From Branchiostoma floridae (lineage: Eukaryota; Chordata; Leptocardii; Amphioxiformes; Branchiostomatidae): 64,000 nucleotides of DNA. Within the stretch, counting starts at the first letter, position 1, and every line of letters begins with the position of its first letter. Below are positions 26,678 to 37,689 of this stretch, piece after piece. The stretch lies in contig NC_049992.1 of assembly GCF_000003815.2 (NCBI RefSeq), forward strand, positions 5,641,839 through 5,705,838, given 5' to 3'. Position numbers and translations under genes: made by a program. Under the pieces are notes generated by a model. It saw only the letters and a program-made list of their open reading frames with translations, did not search any database and was not told the origin of the DNA.

Positions 26678-27648
26678 CCCTCAAGCACCCGACCTTTTTT
26701 TGCGACTAAAATGACCGAGTGGGGTCCAAACGGACCCCAAAATGTTTTGTTCATAAAATCTCAGTACCATTTCTTATCGGCGATCATTGTATATACATTG
26801 CTTCGTCAATGTAAGAGGAAGATTTTGAGATGTTAAGATGTTGCTAATTCCAACTCATTATCATAATTTATGCAAAAGTTCAGAAGGACCACGTTTTGCA
26901 CTAAACCTATTCCGACCAGATAGGGGAATTTTGAGGCCCTCAGCAACATTTATATTGCATAACTCATTAATGGCTAGAGCTAAAGCTACGAAACTTGGTA
27001 ATTTATCACAAAATATTGTTTTCAAAAGTTTTTGGTCAATAAAGTAAGTTTATCATTTTGGGAGTTGCCATGGCAACCATATTCTAACAGGCATATTTTT
27101 GCAAAAATTTGACAATTTCAATTTAAACAAGGTTTTCTTGGTAAACTACACCTGTTTTCTGACAACAATTAAATTCTATGAAATTCAATGTAATTTTCAT
27201 GACTTAAAATTTATAATTTATGCTAATTTCATGACGTCATTGGTCAAAATCCAAGATGGCCGCCCTGATTAGGCAAATGACGTCATAATGTCGTCACATT
27301 ACATGTTGATGACACAGAAATTTTTGTGATGATTTAGGTTTACATTCTTATTATTGTCTGAAAGTCTGGTAGTCATACTGTAAGTGGTTAAGGAGTTAGC
27401 CTCCAAAGTTTGTTTTAAAAACTGCACATTTTTGCTGGGGTCCGTTTGGACCCAAGAAGGACTGAACACAAACTTTCTTTATAATTTCCACATTATTGTA
27501 CCAATCTTTGCGAAAACTTAGGAGAAGGTATAAGACATATTGACTGACAAAGTCACGGAAGGATTTTTTCTTCAGATCAAAAATGTTCAAATGGCACTTC
27601 AAAATGTACGCCTGGGGTCCAAATGGACCCCACTCGGGTGTTTGATGG
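26678..27648 (+). mobile_element. Family B MITE, piggyBac-type (TTAA target site), full-length 971-bp copy
   Basis: TTAA flanks the element on both sides (26674-26677 and 27649-27652). The terminal inverted repeats read CCCTCAAGCACCCGA at the left and CCATCAAACACCCGA (reverse complement) at the right. Just inside each end is a palindrome of the form GGGGTCCAAACGGACCCC, and a further partial copy lies at about 27437. Short TIRs beginning CCC with a TTAA duplication are the hallmark of the piggyBac superfamily. No transposase frame is present, so it is non-autonomous. Its interior matches pieces at 38358-38505, 46392-46600 and 61935-62015. Confidence 0.88.
27232..27285. promoter_or_regulatory. 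CRE / YY1-like motif cluster inside the family B MITE
   Basis: Two perfect palindromic TGACGTCA sites (27232-27239 and 27278-27285) bracket AAGATGGCCGCC (27253-27264), which matches the YY1 consensus core AAGATGGC followed by a GC-rich end. All three lie within 54 bp. TGACGTCA is the canonical CREB/ATF site. Whether they function is unknown; the sequence only shows the motifs and their spacing. Confidence 0.5.
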
Positions 27649-27652
27649 TTAA

Positions 27653-28620
27653 TACGACGCCATGAACTAATTAGTAAGGTAAATTATCACATCCTGGTCA
27701 CAAATAATCCTACATTTACGTGAACTATGTCCAGCCTGATTCACTTCTAGATCTATCTTCCCCACATAAAAACCCTGGTCTGTAAAACAATCTCCAAGGT
27801 GCAGCAAAAAATCGATACATTTTGACCAAAGGTGCAGCAACTGGTAGTGTCTCAATCTGTCAAAGGAATTCTCTTCGACAAATAAATGTCCATAGCTGGA
27901 ACCGACATACCGAATACGGCCACCCTACTGGAGTCCTGAAAAATAAGTCCAATGATCAGATATACCATTTGCATATCAAACTATGTCACGAAGGCATTAA
28001 ATCTACCACTTAAAGAAAATTACCACCCACCAGACTGAGGAGAGACATGTATGACGAACTGCCTGGAGTAATGGAGTCGACATCGTCAGCAATCCATTCA
28101 TCTAAACCTGTCAACACAGTTTTAGGATAAGAGCGTCAGGAAGGGCACAAAGTAGGGTCGGGGTCAGAAGTAAAGGAAGAACACTTTGCTATTTATTTCA
28201 GTGTGAAAATCCGCATTGCCGGTTGAATGACCTCCAGTTGTCAATGGTACAATCTATCATCGAAATTATACATTTGGAGTTGAGGGAAAGTAACATTTTC
28301 TTTTCTTTTTCAAAATTGTTACTCGAGGAAGAACTTCTATCATTGACACCTAGTGCAGCACTTACGTTCGTTCTGCCCTTCCCAAATGGAAGGGGCTAGA
28401 GTACATGTTTATATACCCTAGGCCATTACGATCACTTACGACCTCTCCGTCCCTTCGCCACCAATCGCAACGAAATATATGTTTATCTATTTTCCATCAC
28501 ATATTTGTATAGTTCCATAATTCGCACATCTTTATCGTTTGACTTTGCCCTGCAATTTTATAGGTATCTCATTTTTGACAGATCGAGCGAGTAATGGCCA
28601 AGGAATCCACTCCAAATTGC
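27653..28620. other. Stretch without a recognisable gene
   Basis: No supported feature. A minus frame at 27667-27855 and a plus frame at 27822-28013 are unremarkable. Confidence 0.45.
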
Positions 28621-28790
28621 CTAGTCCCTAGAAATAACAGGCCCTCTGTGCACGGTATGATGGTATTCGTGGCCTTCGGGAGTGCCACGTGACCCTTGTA
28701 GATAGAGTAATGGTATGTCATAAAATCTTCCCTTCGTATGAAATACCCATCGGTGGGTTGAGCCGTCCGAGGTGTCGACAGCCGTAAGTG
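28621..28790 (-). CDS. Candidate terminal exon, minus strand, family unknown
   Basis: On the minus strand a good acceptor (TTATTCTGCCTCTGTCAG) ends just before 28790. The frame then stays open for 55 codons to a TAG at 28621-28623. The product starts LTAVDTSDGSTHRWVFHTKG and later has YLQGSRGTPEGHEYHHTVHR, a mix of Gly, His, Asp and aromatic residues that is unlike translated AT-rich DNA. No canonical polyadenylation signal was seen shortly downstream. A different minus frame over this region (28569-29018) crosses into the family C element and is not favoured. The adjacent element C may have inserted into the intron upstream of this exon. Confidence 0.33.
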
Positions 28791-28894
28791 CTGACAGAGG
28801 CAGAATAAGTAACGATCGCAAAAAAACAACAACATCAGACTACCATAAAACCGCCCTGCCTTCTGCAGCCGTGGAGCTTCCATTCTCTGAACTA

Positions 28895-29362
28895 GGCCAC
28901 AGCAAGTAAATTCTATGGATGACATGAGCAAGCTTATTAATGTTTGCCTGATTTCAGAGAAAAAAAAGGATGTTTCTCCTCTTCGGGGATGGTCAGATAG
29001 ACCAAAATAGGCAAACACGTAGCCTGATAATTATACTTGCAGAAGTGACACGAGGGATCGATGTAGCTATGACTATAGTTGCAGAAGGTAAACTTGTTGT
29101 GAAAGTTCCACCAATATGGAAGCCATGAATGTAGTTGCCAGCTTGGCAAGTGATACCAGTGTACCACACTAGTATCACTTTTACTACACTAGTTTACCTC
29201 TTTATGCCTTGTTAGTTGTGATGCCATGTTTCGTCAATTCAAATCTTGTTGCGGCGTTTATCGTGTCTATTTTGAAAAGTTAGCCATCTATTTTTTTCGC
29301 GCTATTTCATAATTTTTGTACTCTGCATAAGATGTCAGCCATAAAATCTACTTGCTGTGGCC
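28895..29362 (-). mobile_element. Family C inverted-repeat element, copy 1 (468 bp)
   Basis: The plus-strand left end GGCCACAGCAAGTAAATTC is the inverse of the right end TACTTGCTGTGGCC (ending 29362). Both ends are flanked by CTA (28892-28894 and 29363-29365), a likely 3-bp target duplication, which with GG-starting TIRs would suit PIF/Harbinger. The interior matches copy 2 (54407-54885) in opposite orientation, including the TGTGGTACACTGGTATCA and GGCTTCCATATTGGT blocks. No transposase frame. Confidence 0.82.
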
Positions 29363-29365
29363 CTA

Positions 29366-30154
29366 TTCAGAGTCACAGGGTCAGATACCGACGACAGTAT
29401 GAGTGGTGACTCAGGAACACTGGTTGACCTGCAATCATGGAGTTCCTCCGAACACTTCCACCGAGTGCCGCGCGTGAGGCAATAACCCAAAGCCTTTGCA
29501 TCCGTCATTCACTGAAAGGAAGGCGGCGTGGCGTAAGAAGTTGAGTATGTGCTTTTAGACGTGATAATGGCGAGATTATCTCAACTGCAAAACCTGAGAG
29601 AAAATCCATAGACAGACGTTTTAGGTATTGGGAGGCTTTCATCTAAAGGGGTATCATTACACCGTGGCTATTGACGGATTGACTCCCTTCAAAAACTTTT
29701 ACTTGGGATCATGACGTTGCATCAATGGTCACAGCGGGTGTTTGAAGATGATATATTGCTACGCTGTATCGGAATGCCCTACACAAAGTCAACGTGATTT
29801 GCGAGTGGATCGTAAAAGGAAGATATGTTTTCTGCTTAGCAAGTGAATGTTTCGTTGTATGCAAGTTCCACAAGGTGTTTTCGTAAGCCTTGTAGGGAAG
29901 ACATTACTGTGATAACAACCGGAAATATTGAGCGATCTTTTTTACGGTCCCTGCGAGCAAAATGGTCCATACAAAGAGAGGGCAGGCAGTGACAAAATAA
30001 GAATCTAAGCGTGATAGATCGCTCGAGTACGAATACATTATTGATGCCCCCGGTCCCTATGTTACGTACACGTCTTGAAGAAAAAAACACGAAACAGATT
30101 GTCATTAAACATGTCTTGTTAGAGTCCTATGTTTATGAATGCCTTAACACAATG
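29366..30154. other. Stretch without a recognisable gene
   Basis: A minus-strand frame at 29836-30105 is unremarkable. No repeats with definable ends before the assembly gap. Confidence 0.45.
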
Positions 30155-30254
30155 NNNNNNNNNNNNNNNNNNNNNNNNNNNNNNNNNNNNNNNNNNNNNN
30201 NNNNNNNNNNNNNNNNNNNNNNNNNNNNNNNNNNNNNNNNNNNNNNNNNNNNNN
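30155..30254. other. Assembly gap of exactly 100 N
   Basis: One hundred consecutive N. The round number suggests a placeholder of unknown true length. Open frames reported across it are meaningless. Confidence 1.
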
Positions 30255-31438
30255 TAAATGCCTCGAAAGCCATTTGATAAACCATAAAAATGTAAAACAT
30301 TCCTTCTGGAACTATTTTGTCACCGACTATTTTGATAGAATATAGAAGTTGCACTTGTTGTAGAGCTATTTGCGCATCTGAAAATATAAATGATAATGTA
30401 TATGCATAAGTAGAAATCCGTTGATACTGTGCACCGTTGATAGTACTATATATTACATGATGTACCATTTTGGGATACTAGTAGCTTTAATCGTATACGA
30501 ATATCCCCTTATAGTATACCTGTACCTGTAAAAAAGCATTTTATTGGTACTTCTTATTTACGATTACAAAGGACCACATTTTGCTGTAGTTGATTAATTT
30601 CTACGTGAAAAATAGATTTGAGATCTGAACTGCCGTGGTGCGCTTTAAATTGCTAGGAGATACATTACTTCTCAACAAACGCCAACAACTGTAATCCTTT
30701 CAATAAATCTGTCACTTATTATGGTATGAGAGAAACAACGACCTAGTATTTCACTGCTCAGATTTCATTACCATTTGGCTGTCGTACATGTGCATCTGTT
30801 TATCACCACTGGGAGTGCCTGGAAATGAGGAGTTAGCATATCATAAATACCCAAGCCTTGCGTAAAATCATATTAAAATCTGTCGAGCCTTCTTCAGAGA
30901 GCAATTATGCCCGTAGCTATAGCATCTTTTGTTCTTAGGCAGAAAGGGGTTATGCTTAACAAGCACTTGGGGAAATGGATATGTTATTTTCTTATCGCTG
31001 ATGTTAAAACTTTGAATGTTTTGTAGAGTTATTCATATATTCATCCCTTTATGACATCATCAATTATCTTTAAGAAGATGTGATGAATTACTTAATTAGC
31101 ATTGGATGTTTTTAATAACTCTTGCGATTAAGGATTTAATCTACATTGTGCATTATACAGAGGTCTGACATATACAATGTTCTGTCGACTGCACTTATTG
31201 GGTCTTACAGATTTGCCGTATAACTTTGCAATTTCAAAGTCTTCTCCCGATATGAAACGTATAGTAATACGTTACGTATACGTAGTATGTACGCGTGTAA
31301 ATTTTGATTTGCACCCAGATGGGTGAATTCTGCTTTGATTTGTGATGTGCTGTCTACATTTTATTTTTATTTGCTACTAAATCACTCATGACTAACCGGC
31401 CTTCGGGAGTGTAAATGGCTAGCCATAGTGCTAAGAAT
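30255..31438. other. Stretch without a recognisable gene
   Basis: AT-rich, no supported feature. A nested small palindromic region (AATACGTTACGTATACGTAG) lies near 31267. Confidence 0.5.
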
Positions 31439-31919
31439 GTCTGACTATCATGTATCTTGTTTCTAAACTATACATTCAATCTACGCAACAATTCACTAGA
31501 ATATTTTGGTACTGTATTGTTTTTAGTTTAGTATCACTACGAGTCACAAAGACCCAAGTTTGATTTGAATAACCTGCTTTGTTCTAGGCAACCTATTTAA
31601 AATAGACCGGTACAACAATACTAAACGCCTTCTCGTGAACGGCAAAGACCTACCTTTTTCCTGGCTAGCTGTTGAAGAAGCCGTGACTTTACCTTGACCT
31701 TGAACTGATCTATCAATTTCTACGTTTTCCTGATCTTTTTCTAGTCCTTTCTCTATCTTAACGTCCGTAGATTAGAAAGTGTCACAAATTCAATAGCATT
31801 GTAACACAGATCAGGATGCACGTTCTTTTTACTGCATCGTTTCCGTCAACCACCTGATTGTACCAAAATATTCTAGTGAATCGTTGCGTACATTGATTGT
31901 ATAGTTCAGATAGTCAGAC
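31439..31919. mobile_element. Unclassified inverted-repeat element (about 480 bp)
   Basis: The left arm (31439-31512) and right arm (31860-31919) are inverted copies. They share GTCTGACTATC at the outer end and GAATATTTTGGTAC at the inner end, with AACTATACA and ACGCAAC blocks between. The left arm carries an extra 14-nt stretch (ATGTATCTTGTTTC). About 345 bp separate the arms. The size and long TIR fit a MITE or foldback element. No convincing target duplication was seen, and no second copy was noticed in this window. Confidence 0.7.
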
Positions 31920-32254
31920 TTGAATTTCCATCCTCCCAATAGACTTGAATACCGGACACCAACAAAAACAATCTGAAATGTAGTGAGTGTTTATAAATGA
32001 GCACACGTGATGGTTTTCTTTAATCAGTTGACTTTATTGATCTCATGTAGCGTAAACCGACGGGAAATTAAGCTAAAAATGTCAATGTAGACACGTCATT
32101 ACCAGTTGCCGATACCCCATTCGGGATAATCCCAGTCAGCGACCTTCTAAATGAAAATCGAATCAGAAGAACGAGGGGTGCCATTAACTCAGCTCAGCAA
32201 GGTGCCTGGCCGGACACCTGCTGGACAACAATAGTCCCAGACTAGGTGTCACGG

Positions 32255-32445
32255 TCATGGTGGGTCAGGATTATTCTTCTGTGCTTACTAGCTGCTATCG
32301 TTGTTTGTTTATTAGTTTGTTTGTTTATTTACTTATTTGCACAAAAATACATGCATAAAGCAAAAGAGAAAATAATTATAAGAACAGGTGCAGGAGGAGG
32401 GGAAAAACTTAAAAGGCTTGTACTACGCCCTCTTCCTCTATACTA
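32255..32445 (-). repeat. Possible reversed 3' tail of a non-LTR retrotransposon
   Basis: The plus strand shows a TTGTTTATT-type simple run (about 32302-32335), then ACAAAAATACATGCATAAAG, an AGGTGCAGGAGGAGGGG block and ACTACGCCCTCTTCCTC. On the minus strand this looks like a GC-rich pre-tail hairpin region followed by an A-rich tail, as in some CR1/L2-like 3' ends. The frame MSRSWWVRIILLCLLAAIV on the plus strand (32246-32446) is probably a consequence of the T-rich run. Assignment is tentative. Confidence 0.25.
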
Positions 32446-32447
32446 AA

Positions 32448-32450
<3 letters not shown>

Positions 32451-32534
<84 letters not shown>
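32451..32534. repeat. (TA)n microsatellite, about 42 units with one interruption
   Basis: Uninterrupted TA apart from one TG near 32498. Confidence 0.97.
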
Positions 32535-32536
<2 letters not shown>

Positions 32537-33661
32537 TCCTGTACCAGTATAATACATTAAAATCGTCCTACTGCAGTTTATACTGAAGCTGACATAAGAC
32601 GGTCGATGTCCTTAGAACTCTTTTTGTTCATCATTGCTTTTCATCGAACTTTCTACTGACGTCTGTGCTGCAAGAGCTCATAAAGTAGTGATATCCTGGA
32701 ATTAGTTTAGTCATAAAAATACAGTAGATCAGCATGATAACTGGCCGCTACATCCTTTACTAATAATGTACCACCACAAACGAGATATCTTTGTCACATG
32801 CCTGAGATTTATAGACATTACTATTGATGTGTGCGATAGGTATTCATTTACCAGTGACATTTTTTTTTCATAGTTTAATAAATCATGTGTATTTCGTTAA
32901 AATATATGTATACGGAAGGTAACTCAAGTTGAGAGTCGCAAGAATATTTTGTATGTGTAACATTAGTTGTTCGTGCCCTAACAACGATTTTTCAAGATAA
33001 TATCTTTTATTGCTTTTGTCTTGTAATTTTGTGTTGTTGCTTTCTAGCGCAGTCTAGGTCATTGTATTCATAGACCGACTGACAGTAGTTTTAGTAGTAA
33101 CATTAGTGGCATTCTCGTCCTATTTCGTGCTATAAGTCATAATGGAGAATTATGCAGATTGGTTGGTAGAAACAGAATGCCATAAGTGGAAAGGTAGTTC
33201 AGCAATATGCTCCGTACTTCAGGGTACTAGTACAAGGAACTGCAAGCAATGGTATATTTAGTGCTAGCTAGGGTATGGATAATCCAACATTTGTTAGAAA
33301 AATTCAACATCTACATGGAAAATCCAAGATTTAGCTGATGAAAACCTAGCCGTTATAGTGTCCAGTTTTCAGGGTCACATCATGTATAACCTGTACCGAG
33401 AAAACAAATGGCCTGTCGAATCGGTATGAAGGCCTGCCCTATTACTTTCCTCGATCTTGCCGAGCAATCAAGGTTTTATTACTGTGAAACAATTGAAGCC
33501 GCATGCTGATAGCAAAGGTCTTGTTATCACCCGGAAAATACAAAATTCATTCTGCTCACCTATCTTGCAAATGATTCCAGGATTTTTCATGGTACAATTT
33601 TGGCTAGGCTGGATGTAAGACATCGTCGCAGGTATAAGAATTTTTGTCAATTGTGATAAGG
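32535..33661. other. Stretch without a recognisable gene
   Basis: AT-rich, no supported feature. Confidence 0.5.
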
Positions 33662-33890
33662 GTGGTATCTCGCTGCGCCTGGGGTACTTGTGCGGCACTG
33701 CAGGGTTCGTTCACTGCGGCACTGTTGTATTATTTTGGCCGATTTTTTTTATAATATAAATATTGCGTAATACGTAAAAGTATGACTAACAAGACGACCA
33801 AATACACACAATGTAAGAATTTTGTTCTTTATCTTTGAAAAAGAACCCCCGCAGTGCCGCAACGGTCTCCCAATTGCAGTGAGATATCAC
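33662..33890 (+). mobile_element. Family A MITE, copy 2
   Basis: Left end GTGGTATCTCGCTGCGCCT with duplicated GCGGCACTG words; right end GCAGTGCCGCAACGG to GTGAGATATCAC. The interior carries ATTGCGTAATACGTAAAAG and TATGACTAACAAGACGAC. The minus frame 33468-33698 is an artefact of this copy and its flank. Confidence 0.92.
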
Positions 33891-36595
33891 CTGAAACTAA
33901 ACTGGCCCTGCTGTCGATGAGGAATGAGACTTTGACCCGATTCCGTCCATTTAAATCAAATAAGGATGATCCAATAACGACGGCAGATGCATCAAATCAC
34001 TTTATGGCACGTGCATCAAATCTCTTCTTGACACTTGCATGAAATTACTTTTTGGCGCTTGTACCAAATTACTTACATTCTTGCCGATGAAAGTTTCGTG
34101 CCATGTCTTTGGCAAACATAGAAACTTAAATGCCTGTTGGTATTCTTCTGATATACACAAAAAAATTTGATCATTCGCTGGGCTTCAGACAAACATTAAA
34201 AAGATTATTTCAAGTTCAATGGTGCTCATTCAAAGTTATGGTTGTACAACGTGTCAAAACAAGGGCAACAAATACAAAAGGAGAAAGTCATCAAAAAGGA
34301 TTTTGTGTTTTTTTCGGACTAATATTTATAAGACATAAGGCATACACATTACTAGAACCACAGGTGACGCTACTTCAGTTCTTGATATGATTACAGACGT
34401 TGTGACGAACTATCTCTATCAATCCGGGTAAAGCAATTAGGTTTTTATGACCGGATGTTCTCGGCATAAAGTAGGAGTATTGATTGAGTCGTATTTCCTG
34501 AGAGGTCACCGCATCGCAAAGCAATCTCCTGCTTTTCATTTGTACAAAAGGATTCTAATATGACCACTCGACCCACTACGGTACTGCCTGATGCCGCTGA
34601 TAGATCATACATCACTCTTGGATTGCTGGTCCGAATCGAATACTCCTGCTGGTCAGTAGCACAGACGCCTTTGTGTAGCTTCCTTACCCTCCAAAGAGAC
34701 AAAAACCGCCCGAATCTATCACTATTAAGGTCGCCCATGCACCGGAACTTGTCCAATTATGCCAACAATCATTAAGCTCATTTTTCACAATTACTCAGCG
34801 ATAATGACGGCCAACCTCTTATTGGGATATTCTTTACCAATTTGAGCCGAGGAAACCATATCCTCTACCTCGTAGCAACGTACATTCTTTCACATATTGA
34901 TTTTGTTCCAGTAAAGTTGAAGGGACAAAGAGGTTAGTAAAGTTGATACAAGGTCGTGGCACCGGTGGTTAAGTCAGGCACATCTGATATACCAGGCCTA
35001 AAGGTTACGGTTCAGCTTGTTCACCAGGGACGGCCGCTACAGGTTCCGCAACCGGCATTTATGGAAGTCAAAGATGCAACAGAAGCTGATAGAAGGTCAG
35101 AAATTGCTTAGTATGATTGAATGAATAGTAGGTACTGACTTTTCATTTCTGTCAGTCCGGATATGTACATAAGCGGTTCAGTTCAGTTGAAAATATTTTA
35201 GGCAGACCTATGCGACGAAAATTGGCCCAGGTGCTTAAACGTAAAACTATTGCATCTAACGGTTTAACTGGTGCTTACAGAACTTATAATAAGAGATATG
35301 TTCACTCTCAATGCGCATATGCAGTTAGGTCGGCTAAGGACAAATGTGCAGTAACTAAGTATTATGACGTCAATGCTACAATAACTACCGATACTGCAGA
35401 TATTAGGGTAAAAAAGAAATGAAACATTATTTGAAATGGAGAGTGAAGATCCTATAAATTAAAGATTCAAAGAGCACACTGGAAGATTCGAAGCAGTTTT
35501 CTTCAAACATAATCATGCTTTTCTATGGGAATTTGAAACATGATAAAACGATAAGGAATAGTTTGACCGTAAGAACATATAGCATGTGATTTTTTCGGTT
35601 CTTAAGCTACTATTTAAAAAAAATACCACGCGCCTATACAACACACATGATACCCCGTTTGCCTCGAAGGTAACCTTGGAGGTAGGTTATTAATGTTGAA
35701 AAAGTTTGTCGGAAAAGAAATATATTTTTAAGTTTTGCATCCATGAAAACTCATACATCAATTTAGTCAATCCCAAAATGTATCAACTAGAATGGCCTGC
35801 ATTGACTAAAGTGTATTCCCGCCAGTTCAAAGTAGAGTTTCAAGGTGATTTATGATGTTGTGTAAAGTGTGCAGGCAAATTCTTATCAACGGAAGCGTGA
35901 ATAAGTCCACGTCACCTACCCTACCAACACCCATTACTCTAACCCTTTGTGATCAAACAGCTTGCAAAAAGTCCATTACCGTCCAAATAACCCCTCAGTC
36001 GGACTTGGGGATATACTGTTATGTGTACAAGCAGCCGATATAAATAATAAATAGTACTTTATTCGATGTAACACCTGACGAGGCTTTTAAAGCAGGCCGA
36101 ATCCCAGATCAATAGACTCATGTTGCAGTAGGATATTTCATACGCTCGTCCCAGTGCGATCCGCCGGGTTCTAATGGCTTCTTACCTTTTGCTAGACACA
36201 CCTCATATATTTTGTAAATCAAACATAGCACAGGCGCAGGCACTTCAAAACTATGTGGCTACTGGCTAATCCTCCTTGAAACGAGAAAGCCCGTGATGTA
36301 ATGAGGTTTTATCCGAATCTCTGACGTTGAATCAAATGGCGTTCCTTCGGAAGGCTGGCAGTAGCAATATGTCAGCTGTACCTAACAGCAACCGCGGTTT
36401 TTTACAACCTGCCAAAAGTCTAAAGGTCGGGAATATTTCTAGTGTAGCTGTAGGCGTCACTTTGGTTCATTCCCCCTTGTACGTGTCTGCATCAGGAAAG
36501 GTTTCTGTGTGGTCAACCGTGGGTCTGCCGATGTTTATCAGAAAAGTTTGCTGTCGACATGTCCTTGGCTTAATTCACACCTAATGTAGGGAAGG
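33891..36595. other. Stretch without a recognisable gene
   Basis: Contains a minus frame at 34445-34756 (103 codons, starts MDKFRCMGDLNSDRFG, with a GGAGG/GTAAGG donor-like site after about 23 codons) and an opposing plus frame; neither is identifiable. A tRNA-like fragment near 34958-35010 (GGTCGTGGCACCGGTGG then AAAGGTTACGGTTCAGC) may be a SINE relic. Plus frames at 35210-35422 (Lys/Tyr/Arg-rich) and 36327-36584 are unsupported. Confidence 0.4.
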
Positions 36596-36860
36596 TAGCA
36601 CCGGTGCAATGGTCGAGTGGTTAGAGTAGCTAGCCTAGCTTGCATTTGGTAGATCGTGAGTTTGATTCCCGACCGAGTCATGCCAAAGACTTTAAAAATG
36701 GTACATGCTGCTTTCTCTGCTTAGCACTCAGCATTCAGGAAAGAGTATGGAAGTTGAACACACACCACTACCAGTGGATAGCCCCCTGCTATGGAGATGG
36801 GCGCCACCCAGACCTCCTTTGTAGCTCTCTGCCTTTTTTAAGAATGAGAATAATCTTCTT
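36596..36860 (+). repeat. tRNA-derived SINE, copy 1
   Basis: The head has a tRNA-like A box (TGGTCGAGTGG, 36610-36620) and B box (GAGTTTGATTCC, 36658-36669), spaced as in polymerase III promoters. A body follows with GAGTCATGCCAAAGACTTT, TTAGCACTCAGCATTCAGG and CACCACTACCAGTGGATAG, ending in an AT-rich tail. The combination is a classic tRNA SINE of marine invertebrates. It does not fold as an intact tRNA, so it is not a tRNA gene. Confidence 0.8.
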
Positions 36861-37393
36861 TGACAGAACTGTAAGTTGTTGGCATACACAGTAAACTTAC
36901 AAACCCTTGGATGCGTTAGGCAATACATGTTTGTTATACTAAAACATCATTGAAGGGATAGAAACTAATACATCTTGTCGATAAGTAGCCTCTTAAGTTT
37001 TAAACCTCTTATGTAGCTATCTCCCTTTTGCACGTATTCATCTCACATTGCAGGGAACGGCTAGAGGACAACCTGAGAATTACATGTAATCACTTTGGGG
37101 AAAGGGTTCGGAATCTCACGATGGCCGCAGCAACCGTAATGACACCTCTGGGTTTTCCTTTTTAATAAGAGTCTCAGGCTTGCCCCGTGGGTTAATCTGA
37201 GAGCTGAGGTGGGAACTGGCAGATGTGATTAAGGCTATCAAGTATCACAAAGGCAAGGGCGAACACCATGACGCGTGACCTTGGGAAACTATGCGAGGAG
37301 ACATCTGGAAAAGTCTTTAAAATTCCGAGGTAGTTACCGAGAAAATCCCCACTTCCACTTATACGGCTTTCTGATGAGTACTTTCGAACTTAC
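36861..37393. other. Stretch without a recognisable gene
   Basis: The 37060-37300 part is richer in GC and in repeated GGG/CTGAG words than its flanks and could be regulatory DNA. No exon or repeat boundary is visible. Confidence 0.4.
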
Positions 37394-37685
37394 TCAGAGC
37401 AATTCATGAGAGGAAAACCATGTTCGCCGATACCCTTGGCGCGCCAAGATTACCGCGCGGTGCAGCAGATTGCCTTCTCCTTGTGGTAAAATGCTGCTAT
37501 TCCATAATCCATCTGATACCAGTAGAAGCCTCTTGTCTCCCTTCTTGTTAGCTACATCCCCACGACAATCTATCTTCGTTATGTGCTCCTGCTGTGCCGT
37601 TTGCGCCTCCCCGAGCGCGGCGCTACAGTCTCGAAGGTTAGCAGGGCACGTCCGGAACAAAAGGGTCATATGAACTGGTGAGTTG
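37394..37685 (-). CDS. Candidate terminal exon, minus strand, CpG-rich, family unknown
   Basis: On the minus strand a branch-like CTGAC and acceptor GACATACTGCAG precede 37685. The frame then runs 96 codons to a TGA at 37394-37396. The product contains LLFRTCPANLRDCSAALGEA, then ITKIDCRGDVANKKGDKR and RLLLVSDGLWNSS, and ends TWFSSHELL. CpG density is high (GAGCGCGGCGC, TTGGCGCGCCAAG, CCGCGCGG), unlike surrounding DNA. Three cysteines in the first third and an amphipathic pattern suggest a real domain, but I cannot name it. The frame is open a further 15 codons upstream of the acceptor to 37732. The plus-strand frame over the same bases (37470-37673) is Ser/Cys-rich and less likely. Confidence 0.33.
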
Positions 37686-37689
37686 CTGC

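Noticed and set aside
28569-29018. 149-codon minus-strand frame
   Set aside because: It crosses the boundary of the family C element into flanking DNA in a different register from the better exon candidate.
30011-30468. Frames spanning the N gap
   Set aside because: Open only because N codons are not stops.
33468-33698. Minus-strand frame with YPRRSEIPP-type start
   Set aside because: The beginning is the translated left end of a family A MITE; the same peptide appears at 62571-62849 for the same reason.
36610-36669. Functional tRNA gene
   Set aside because: A and B boxes are present but the sequence lacks matched acceptor and anticodon stems and continues into a SINE body.
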